Part shown: one piece after another, positions 1-5,130 of the stretch
Position numbering within the stretch: the first letter of the stretch is position 1
Layout: the number at the start of each line of letters is the position of its first letter
Origin: an uncultured euryarchaeote
GTDB lineage: Archaea; Thermoplasmatota; Poseidoniia; Poseidoniales; Thalassarchaeaceae
Assembly (NCBI GenBank): GCA_937876055.1
Contig: CALEIW010000162.1
Location: 1 to 5,130 of the forward strand
Reading direction: 5' to 3'
DNA: 5,130 bases
Position numbers and translations under genes: made by a program
The notes under the pieces: model-generated
The model's input: only the letters and a program-made list of their open reading frames with translations
What the model was told of the DNA's origin: nothing
Database searches by the model: none

Positions 1-308
1 TAAGCCTCGGGTTGGTAGTAATCGTAGTAACTAACGAAGTACTCGACAGCATTCTCTGGAAACAGCTCGCTCATCTCTTGCCATAACTGTCGAGCGAGTG
101 TTTTGTTATGAGACAAAATCAACGTAGGTAATCCCAATCTCTGGATAATATTTGCCATAGCGAAGGTCTTGCCAGAACCGGTAACTCCCATCAAGACACA
201 GCGCTCTTGACCTTCTTCGATTTGTTCCATAAGTCTGTCAATAGCTTGCTCTTGATCCCCTGCTGTATCATATTCCGAATGAAGATGGAACATGCTGATA
301 TCTGACAT
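1..308 (-). CDS. uvrB: UvrB, excinuclease ABC subunit B (N-terminal part, cut by the window edge)
   Basis: UvrB is the damage-verifying helicase-like subunit of nucleotide excision repair: it is loaded by UvrA and then recruits UvrC for incision. The 102 visible residues match the family's N-terminus. They hold a TxGDQ motif near residues 16-19, the Walker A loop GVTGSGKT at 41-48, the NKTLA segment at 68-72, and the start of the damage-probing beta-hairpin, EYFVSYYDYYQPEA, at 89-102. The rest of the protein (usually about 660-700 residues) lies beyond position 1. The start at 308 places MSDIS about where E. coli UvrB begins and has an AGGTGA ribosome site 5 bases upstream. An ATG at 314 would add only two residues. 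The frame stays open to an ATG at 404 inside ubiA, but that extension does not look like UvrB. It follows ubiA on the same strand after 67 bases, so it may be co-transcribed. Family assignment is very secure; the exact start is less so. Confidence 0.96.
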   Translation of the reverse strand, partial: MSDISMFHLHSEYDTAGDQEQAIDRLMEQIEEGQERCVLMGVTGSGKTFAMANIIQRLGLPTLILSHNKTLARQLWQEMSELFPENAVEYFVSYYDYYQPEA

Positions 309-375
309 TGGCATCACCTGAGGGATATCGTGCTTATCTTGGGAGTTATTGAACTCTGATGTTGAACCTAACCTC
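309..375 (-). other. Spacer between ubiA and uvrB
   Basis: This 67-base spacer is the largest gap within the leftward block. Apart from the uvrB ribosome site it shows only a short direct repeat of GTTCAA (minus strand, about 13 bases apart) and a GATATC palindrome. I see no stem-loop followed by a T-run, so no terminator supports ending the ubiA transcript here. I also see no convincing promoter for uvrB, though a weak one cannot be excluded. Read-through from ubiA is the simpler reading. Confidence 0.5.
314..319 (-). promoter_or_regulatory. Ribosome binding site of uvrB
   Basis: On the minus strand AGGTGA lies 5 bases upstream of the ATG at 308. It overlaps the alternative ATG at 314, so it argues for the 308 start. 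This is inferred from the match to the anti-Shine-Dalgarno consensus and from spacing. Confidence 0.6.
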
Positions 376-1284
376 TTATTGCGTTCCAACAGCGCTTGGT
401 TCATGCATGATTACGGCCGCTAGCAAGACCCATCCGGTTAGCATCGAAACTCGGAACAGAGTCGTTTGAAAATCTGCAATTCTTTCTCTAGCAATGATGA
501 CAGCGATATTTGCAATCGCCATGATTCCAGCGGCTGCTAGGAAATAGATCTCATCCATCGGGTCGGCGATTGCAAAGCATGCAAACCAGAGTAAAGTCAG
601 TTGTACCGATGTTCGTGTAGTTGCTTGTTCGGAAAATCTCGCAGGGAACGAATGAATTCCTTGTTTGCGGTCGCTTTCAACATCCATGCGAGCATAATTG
701 ATATCAAAGGCAGTAATCCACAGAGCTACTCCTAAACTGATGAAGAAAATGGTAGGATACCAATGTGAATCTAGTATTGCATCCCATCCATGGACATCAG
801 CCGAAAGCGCCAACCAAGCGCCCGCTGGAGCCAAACCAAGGCATAGCCCCAACCAAAGGTGACAACCCCAAGTGTATCGCTTAGTGTATGGATAAATCAC
901 GAATGCCAATACAGGTAACCAAGCCATCATCAAAGCGACTTCATTTAATTGCCAGGCACCGAATAAAAGCATAATCAAGAATGCCACAGCTAAATTCCAA
1001 GCGGTTCTCATTGACATCGAGCCACTTACTAGGTGTCGGCTTTCAGTACGTGGATTTTGAGCATCAATATCACGATCAATGATACGATTTAGAGTCATTG
1101 CAAGACCCCTTGCCCCGACAGCTGCAATTAGAATCCAAACAATGTCAATAGACATCCAACTCGAGTCGCTTGGGAGTTCATCGATGAATTGATTGTGAGC
1201 GTGAATGTAACCGATTAGAACGAATGGTAATGAGAAGAGAGTATGCTCGACTTTGACGAATTCGAGAATTTCTTTGAGTCCCAT
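376..1284 (-). CDS. ubiA: UbiA-family prenyltransferase (4-hydroxybenzoate or MqnP type)
   Basis: This is an integral-membrane enzyme of 302 residues that transfers a polyprenyl chain onto an aromatic acid in respiratory quinone synthesis. The first Asp-rich motif, which binds Mg-diphosphate, is NRIIDRDID at residues 66-74 (N66, D70, D74). The second is around 194-211 and includes D194, D201 and D205, followed by KQGIHSFP. The segment EHTLFSLPF at 13-21 and the run GARGLAMTLNR before the first motif are characteristic of the UbiA group that includes MqnP of the futalosine menaquinone route (established family knowledge, recalled). Hydrophobic stretches near 15-30, 48-65, 95-130, 142-160, 175-195, 228-265 and 276-293 fit the usual helical bundle. 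It begins 9 bases after the ubiD stop, with a good ribosome site, so the two are almost certainly one operon and act on successive steps. Whether the substrate is 4-hydroxybenzoate or a naphthoate derivative cannot be read from the sequence. Confidence 0.93.
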   Translation of the reverse strand: MGLKEILEFVKVEHTLFSLPFVLIGYIHAHNQFIDELPSDSSWMSIDIVWILIAAVGARGLAMTLNRIIDRDIDAQNPRTESRHLVSGSMSMRTAWNLAVAFLIMLLFGAWQLNEVALMMAWLPVLAFVIYPYTKRYTWGCHLWLGLCLGLAPAGAWLALSADVHGWDAILDSHWYPTIFFISLGVALWITAFDINYARMDVESDRKQGIHSFPARFSEQATTRTSVQLTLLWFACFAIADPMDEIYFLAAAGIMAIANIAVIIARERIADFQTTLFRVSMLTGWVLLAAVIMHEPSAVGTQ

Positions 1285-1290
1285 AATTCG

Positions 1291-1295
1291 ACCTC
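1291..1295 (-). promoter_or_regulatory. Ribosome binding site of ubiA overlapping the ubiD stop codon
   Basis: On the minus strand GAGGT lies 6 bases upstream of the ubiA ATG at 1284. Its first two bases are also the last two of the ubiD stop codon TGA (1296-1294). Ribosomes ending ubiD would therefore stop on the initiation site of ubiA, which suggests translational coupling (inference). Confidence 0.7.
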
Positions 1296-3168
1296 ATAGA
1301 TTGTTTTGTTTCATCCAAGTATCAACCTTAGCCTCTATTTCAGGGTCATGAAGAGTAACCCCCGGCCAGCGCCTAACTGGATAGGGGCCAGTCTCGCTTG
1401 GAATCGGTGCTGTTGCATCCCAAGCAAGTCGAGAACGATTTTCATCGAAATGTAAGTCTCTTGCAACGTCAAATCTACAGAAGAATTGCCACAGAAGTTT
1501 CCTTCTCCATCCATCTGCCTGTAAGTCTGCATCATCATCGGTGATGAATAGCCAGCGCAGATTTTCTGAGCCATCTAGCGACCAAATAGCATCTCGGAGA
1601 TTTTCGATATGTTCTCTCTGCGCTGTAGCACCTTCCTCATCGACGGTTTCAACCGATTCTTCTGGCCTTGGTCCGCCTTCGATATGTGTGGTTACAACCA
1701 TCATAGAAGGACGTAGCATTCTGACTTGAGTAACTCCTTCAATTTGGCTTACAGAGTCAACCAGTGATTCACCGGGTCCATCTGGAATAGTCAGCCCAAA
1801 CATTGGGTCATCATGAGTTGGGCTTGAAGCATCAATCATCACCTTGTCATGGACATTTAGGTGAGGCGAGGCATGGGCAAGTGAGTCAGCAACTTGACCT
1901 TTCAGAACTTGTACATCGCCCGAGATGTCTACCTTTGAGTCCAGAACGTCAAGAAGGGCATCTAGGTCTTTCACAGGATGTTCTGGGTCGCAAGCGACAA
2001 TCGATTTTAGGAACATCAATTGACCAGCGCCAAGTAACCCCAATGCAGTCTTGCGAGCCTGTCGAGGATAGCGTTGTTTGCTAGCCACAATCGCTAGATT
2101 ATGGAATCCTGTTTCCAATGGTAGGAATAGATCAATGACGTCTCTGTGTTGAAATTTTAGAACAGGACGGAAGGCATCTCCCACCGATTCACCCAAATAT
2201 CCATCTTCCATTGGTGGAACTCCAACTATGGTTGCTGGTAGGACCGCATTCTTCCTGTGAGTGATTGCGGTTACGTGCATGAAGGGATACTGCTCAGCCA
2301 ATGAGTAGTAGCCGAAGTGATCACCAAATGGTCCTTCGAGTTTAGTCTCTCCAGGAATGGTATAACCTTCGATTACGAAGTCGGCTTCGGCTGGAACATA
2401 GAGATCGTTAGTCAGACATTTTGTCAGTCGTAGTCGGCTACCTCCGAGTAAGCCTGCAAATTCATATTCAGACAAATTGTCTGGAAGTGGGGCTATGGCT
2501 GAGAAAATCAATTCCGGCGGCCCGCCAATACAGATTGCAACAGGCATTCTGTTATCGCCGGAATCGGTAGCGTGGTCAGCTCCATGCTTATGACGCTGCC
2601 AATGCAATCCCACCTCTTTAGGTCCGAAGATTTGGCCTCGATACATCCCCATATTGTGGACTCCTGTATTCGGGTCAGCAGTTACTACCAATGGTAGTGT
2701 AATGAATGGACCACCATCTTCTGGCCAAGTGGTTGGAATCGGTAGTTTTGTCACATCAGGGTCAGCCATGCGAACTTGCTGGCATGCCCCCTTTCTGACC
2801 TTCTTGGGCGCCATCGACATTCCCTGCAAAGCGAGAGGAATTCCAGTCCATGGCGCTCGAAGTATTCCACCTATGTCGGGCTTCATCAAGCCGACCATTC
2901 TATTACCAATTTCTGATGGTTCTTCGACACCCAAAGCACGATTGGTTCGCTCATATGTTCCGAAGAGATTCATTGCCAATGGAAATTCACTAATCGAACC
3001 ATCAGCCAATCGCGGCTGTTCGAACAAAACCGCAGGCCCTTTGGACTTGACCAACTTATCAGCAATGGTCCCAGCTTCTAGAACACAGTCTATCGGTTCG
3101 CTAACTCTACGCAGCTCTCCTGAACTGTCCAACGCGTCGATGTAACGCGATAGCCTACGCCAAGTCAT
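1294..3168 (-). CDS. ubiD: UbiD-family prenylated-FMN decarboxylase (MqnL-like, long form)
   Basis: This enzyme removes the ring carboxylate of a prenylated aromatic acid using prenylated FMN, the step paired with UbiA in ubiquinone or futalosine-type menaquinone synthesis. Numbering from the Met at 3168 (624 residues), the cofactor and metal region includes N172 and R177 in NMGMYRGQ, and WQRHKHGA at 190-197. E235 lies in SEYEFAGLL, E267 in VIEGY, and GETKLEGPFGDHFGYYS follows, with E274 and E278. The Arg and Glu residues expected for catalysis appear present. It is longer than E. coli UbiD (about 500 residues) and resembles the roughly 600-residue forms of some bacteria. The frame is open to an ATG at 3207, which adds 13 residues. 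I prefer 3168 because MTWRRLSRYIDALDSSGELRRV aligns with the usual family N-terminus. Neither start has a Shine-Dalgarno sequence. UbiX, which makes the cofactor, is not in the window and must be encoded elsewhere. Confidence 0.94.
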   Translation of the reverse strand: MTWRRLSRYIDALDSSGELRRVSEPIDCVLEAGTIADKLVKSKGPAVLFEQPRLADGSISEFPLAMNLFGTYERTNRALGVEEPSEIGNRMVGLMKPDIGGILRAPWTGIPLALQGMSMAPKKVRKGACQQVRMADPDVTKLPIPTTWPEDGGPFITLPLVVTADPNTGVHNMGMYRGQIFGPKEVGLHWQRHKHGADHATDSGDNRMPVAICIGGPPELIFSAIAPLPDNLSEYEFAGLLGGSRLRLTKCLTNDLYVPAEADFVIEGYTIPGETKLEGPFGDHFGYYSLAEQYPFMHVTAITHRKNAVLPATIVGVPPMEDGYLGESVGDAFRPVLKFQHRDVIDLFLPLETGFHNLAIVASKQRYPRQARKTALGLLGAGQLMFLKSIVACDPEHPVKDLDALLDVLDSKVDISGDVQVLKGQVADSLAHASPHLNVHDKVMIDASSPTHDDPMFGLTIPDGPGESLVDSVSQIEGVTQVRMLRPSMMVVTTHIEGGPRPEESVETVDEEGATAQREHIENLRDAIWSLDGSENLRWLFITDDDADLQADGWRRKLLWQFFCRFDVARDLHFDENRSRLAWDATAPIPSETGPYPVRRWPGVTLHDPEIEAKVDTWMKQNNL

Positions 3169-3237
3169 AACCGCGCGTGGCGATTCACCGTTGAATATGT
3201 TCGTCATGACATTTTGGACAATTTAGCCGACGGATTC
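3169..3237. promoter_or_regulatory. Divergent control region between ubiD and the flavoprotein gene
   Basis: Two transcription units start back to back with only 69 bases between preferred start codons. No Shine-Dalgarno sequence precedes either gene, so leaderless transcripts are likely. If so, archaeal TATA boxes should be centred about 25-28 bases upstream of each start. AT-rich stretches sit there: ACATATTC on the minus strand (3193-3200) for ubiD, and ACATTTTG on the plus strand (3209-3216) for the flavoprotein. Both matches to a TATA consensus are weak. Between them lies the perfect 8-base palindrome GTCATGAC (3203-3210), placed where a shared regulator could bind, but it is short enough to occur by chance. 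Role and elements are inferred. Confidence 0.4.
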
Positions 3238-4497
3238 ATGGCCTATCCCATCTTGCCAACCATCGTGGCGGAAGACATCACGACCTGCGATGTGCTGGTC
3301 ATCGGAGCCGGACCGGGTGGCGGGAACGCCGCTCTTCACAGTGCTAGAAAAGGGCTCAAGACGATTCTAATCGAGGATCATCCAGAAATTGGAACTCCTG
3401 TCCACTGCGGTGAATGTATCTCTGATATTGCCTGTGATAATCTCAAACTCGACCTGCCTGCTCATGTAATCAGTAAGCGAGTGCATGGTATTCGTGTGAT
3501 ATTCCCAGATGGAACTGCTAAGAAACTCACCGAGGAAGGCTACGTTTTGGAAAAGCATCTATTCGAGCGCTGGATTGCGGAAGAAGCGATTTCAGAAGGA
3601 GCTCAATTACACCTGTCTCACAAACTACGCACTATGGAGAAACAACACGATGAGTCAGGTAAGTTCACAGGTTGGCTTTGTGATGGTAATGGTGACCAAT
3701 TCCCAATCCAAACAAAGGTCGTCATCGATGCTTCAGGAGTAGCCGGAGTAGCTTCTAAAATCCTCGATCTAAATCCTCGAGGTCAGGTTATTGCTGGAAT
3801 GCAATACGAGATGCTGGAAGTCCCAACAGATGATTATCTTGACTTCTACATTTGGCCGGAGTACGCCGAAAAGGGTTACCTTTGGATGATTCCAAAGTGC
3901 GATGGCAGGGCAAATGTAGGTTTGGTTACAGAGGATAAGCCTCGAACAAAGAAGGCCCTGGACGAATTCATTGAAGCAACCCACTTCAAAGAACTGGAAC
4001 AAGTTCCACCTCCATGGAAGGAAAAGGGCAATCCAGCCTTTGGTGGTACGATTCCAATATCAGGGCCATTCGAATTTACCTATGATGATGGGCTGATGCT
4101 GGTGGGCGATGCAGCCGGCTTCACATCACCATTGTTCGAAGGTGGCTCACATCTTGCTCTAAAGTCGGCCACCTTCGCAGCCGAAGTTGCTGCCGAGCAA
4201 ATAGCAGCCGATGACCTCTCGGCGAACAAAATGTCTCGTTATCAGAAACTCTGGAGCGATGAATTCCCTCCTTACGGGAAAATATTGCGGGGAAAGTCGG
4301 CCTTATTCGACCTCAGCGATGAGGATATGTCGATCATGGCTCAGTGCTTCCCAGATGAAATGAGCAATATGGGGCCTCATGGAAAGTTAGCGGTCTGCCT
4401 GAGACTATTGATGCGAAGACCAAGCCTTTACGGAAAGCGGATTATACCTGCAATGCTTTCATTCGGTTATTCAAGGGCGAAGTTCTACGGCTGGTGA
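3238..4497 (+). CDS. Geranylgeranyl reductase family FAD-dependent oxidoreductase
   Basis: This 419-residue flavoprotein belongs to the family that saturates isoprenoid double bonds: archaeal ether-lipid chains, the phytyl precursor of chlorophyll, or menaquinone tails (MenJ-like). An N-terminal FAD-binding Rossmann motif GAGPGG lies at residues 23-28 after strand DVLVI, with the ribose-binding acid E46. The conserved CGE follows at 57-59 (C57). The substrate-pocket motif YxWxFP appears as YLWMIP at 214-219, with Ile for Phe. The second FAD motif GDAAGF lies at 290-295, followed by SPLFEGGSH. The ATG at 3238 is chosen over an in-frame TTG at 3214 because it already leaves 17 residues before the first strand and is the normal codon. 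Neither start has a strong ribosome site. It is divergent from ubiD and leads the unit that includes ccmF. Its neighbours point to quinone-tail reduction, but lipid reduction is equally possible if the host is archaeal. Confidence 0.88.
   Translation: MAYPILPTIVAEDITTCDVLVIGAGPGGGNAALHSARKGLKTILIEDHPEIGTPVHCGECISDIACDNLKLDLPAHVISKRVHGIRVIFPDGTAKKLTEEGYVLEKHLFERWIAEEAISEGAQLHLSHKLRTMEKQHDESGKFTGWLCDGNGDQFPIQTKVVIDASGVAGVASKILDLNPRGQVIAGMQYEMLEVPTDDYLDFYIWPEYAEKGYLWMIPKCDGRANVGLVTEDKPRTKKALDEFIEATHFKELEQVPPPWKEKGNPAFGGTIPISGPFEFTYDDGLMLVGDAAGFTSPLFEGGSHLALKSATFAAEVAAEQIAADDLSANKMSRYQKLWSDEFPPYGKILRGKSALFDLSDEDMSIMAQCFPDEMSNMGPHGKLAVCLRLLMRRPSLYGKRIIPAMLSFGYSRAKFYGW
4493..4497 (+). promoter_or_regulatory. 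Possible ribosome binding site for ccmF overlapping the flavoprotein stop
   Basis: GGTGA includes the flavoprotein stop codon TGA (4495-4497) and lies 4 bases upstream of the ATA at 4502, where the CcmF family N-terminus would be expected to begin. It is 31 bases from the ATG at 4529, too far to serve it directly. It matters only if translation begins at a non-standard codon, so the call is tentative. Confidence 0.3.
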
Positions 4498-4528
4498 TTC
4501 GATACTCCCAACTGTTGGAAATCTCCTA

Positions 4529-5130
4529 ATGTTGCTGGCGGTAGTGTCCAGCCTAATTTGGTGCTTCTCACGATTACCAGCAGGAGAACCTCTAGCAAGA
4601 CATACTACTTTAGCGGCTCAAGTCGCACCTTGGGTATTCTTGACGACTGCATTCATATTCGATTTCCAAGCTTTAGATTTGGTTTCGAGATATGGTGGAG
4701 AAGAATTACCACTGCTCTATCGAATCTCTGCTGTTTGGGGAGGTAGAGCTGGGCCACTTCTGCTTTGGGCGGCAATAATGGGTACTGTCACTTGGTTCAT
4801 GTCGGGGCGCAGTGTCTCTAATTCAGTTGAAATTAGACTAATGCACGGTTGTACCGCTGCGATAATTGTAATTTCTTGGATACTCTCCCCTTTTGCAGAG
4901 TCAACGGGTTGGAGAGGAACTCTGAATCCTCTACTACAAACCGACCTAATGGTAATCCACCCACCGCTTGTTTTTGCTTATTACTCACTTTGTCTAGCAG
5001 TTGCAAGCATAGCTCTAGCCGGACTCATCAAAGGTAGTAATGCAAGGCAAGTTCACGAGGCTCAGCTACACTGGGCACGAGCAGGATTCCTAATCGGAAC
5101 CATAGGAATTGGATTAGGTGGATTGTGGGC
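4529..5130 (+). CDS. ccmF: CcmF-type cytochrome c haem lyase subunit (N-terminal part, cut by the window edge)
   Basis: CcmF is the membrane protein that attaches haem to apocytochrome c in the System I maturation pathway. The 200 visible residues are largely membrane segments: about 1-13, 29-47, 75-91, 107-120, 141-167 and 185-200. The family signature AVWGGRAGPLLLW lies at 68-80, where many relatives read WGxHEGSLLLW. HPP at 144-146 supplies the conserved His that corresponds to a periplasmic haem ligand of E. coli CcmF. The window ends at GLW, just where the tryptophan-rich WWD haem-handling domain normally follows. The ATG at 4529 is the only ATG, GTG or TTG between the in-frame stop at 4409-4411 and the conserved region. 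However, the upstream codons from 4502 (ILPTVGNLL) also resemble the family N-terminus, so the true start may be earlier. It follows the flavoprotein by 31 bases on the same strand and is probably co-transcribed with it. Other frames here look open only by chance. Confidence 0.9.
   Translation, partial: MLLAVVSSLIWCFSRLPAGEPLARHTTLAAQVAPWVFLTTAFIFDFQALDLVSRYGGEELPLLYRISAVWGGRAGPLLLWAAIMGTVTWFMSGRSVSNSVEIRLMHGCTAAIIVISWILSPFAESTGWRGTLNPLLQTDLMVIHPPLVFAYYSLCLAVASIALAGLIKGSNARQVHEAQLHWARAGFLIGTIGIGLGGLW

Noticed and set aside
309..375. Terminator between ubiA and uvrB
   Set aside because: I could not find a stable stem-loop or T-run on the minus strand here.
1335..1574. Minus-strand open frame overlapping ubiD in another frame
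   Set aside because: It lies inside the conserved C-terminal part of UbiD on the same strand, so it is an out-of-frame shadow.
1541..1729. Plus-strand open frame opposite ubiD
   Set aside because: It is antisense to a strongly conserved UbiD coding region and its translation has no recognisable features.
1803..2084. Plus-strand open frame of 93 codons opposite ubiD
   Set aside because: It is fully antisense to ubiD, its composition follows the opposite codons, and it has no ribosome site or family resemblance.
2654..3145. Plus-strand open frame of 163 codons opposite the ubiD 5' part
   Set aside because: The length is notable, but it is a mirror of a conserved coding region, with Pro/Ser-rich low-information sequence and no domain seen.
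3169..3207. Upstream ATG at 3207 for ubiD
   Set aside because: The extra 13 residues precede the point where UbiD homologues normally begin, and no ribosome site supports them; kept only as an alternative.
3214..3237. TTG start adding eight residues to the flavoprotein
   Set aside because: There is no ribosome site, the added residues lie before an already sufficient N-terminus, and a normal ATG follows at 3238.
3367..4002. Short open frames on both strands inside the flavoprotein gene
   Set aside because: All overlap the Rossmann and substrate-domain coding sequence in other frames and show no family features.
4558..5037. Two short plus-strand open frames (4558-4746 and 4849-5037) that might look like small genes
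   Set aside because: The real coding frame is ccmF, which runs open through this region to the window edge with recognisable motifs; these are out-of-frame shadows.

Overview
This window carries two divergently transcribed gene blocks that meet in a spacer of about 70 bases near position 3200. It is almost entirely coding. The leftward block reads UbiD-family decarboxylase, then UbiA-family prenyltransferase, then UvrB, which runs off the left edge. The rightward block reads a geranylgeranyl-reductase-type flavoprotein, then a CcmF-type haem lyase, which runs off the right edge. No RNA gene, mobile element, CRISPR array or large repeat was seen, and no gene-free stretch reaches 300 bases.

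Functionally, four of the five genes fit one theme: building a membrane electron-transfer chain. UbiA attaches a polyprenyl chain to an aromatic acid, and UbiD removes the ring carboxylate. This pair occurs in ubiquinone synthesis and also, as MqnP/MqnL, in the late futalosine route to menaquinone. The flavoprotein could saturate the isoprenoid tail of that quinone or, in an archaeon, the alkyl chains of the membrane lipids. CcmF attaches haem to c-type cytochromes that would take electrons from the quinol pool. UvrB (nucleotide excision repair) looks like an unrelated passenger downstream of ubiA.

The source is uncertain. The base composition is moderate and the genes are tightly packed. Both block-leading genes (ubiD and the flavoprotein) lack a convincing Shine-Dalgarno sequence at their best starts, while the downstream genes ubiA and uvrB have clear ones. 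The flavoprotein family is typical of archaea. Together these favour a respiring, probably marine, euryarchaeon such as a Marine Group II/III relative (inference). A bacterium that uses leaderless transcripts is not excluded.

The points most worth checking are the start of ccmF, where the family's usual N-terminus extends upstream of the only standard start codon, the very compact divergent control region, and the physical link of quinone synthesis, chain reduction and cytochrome c maturation. Nothing here amounts to a clearly undescribed system.
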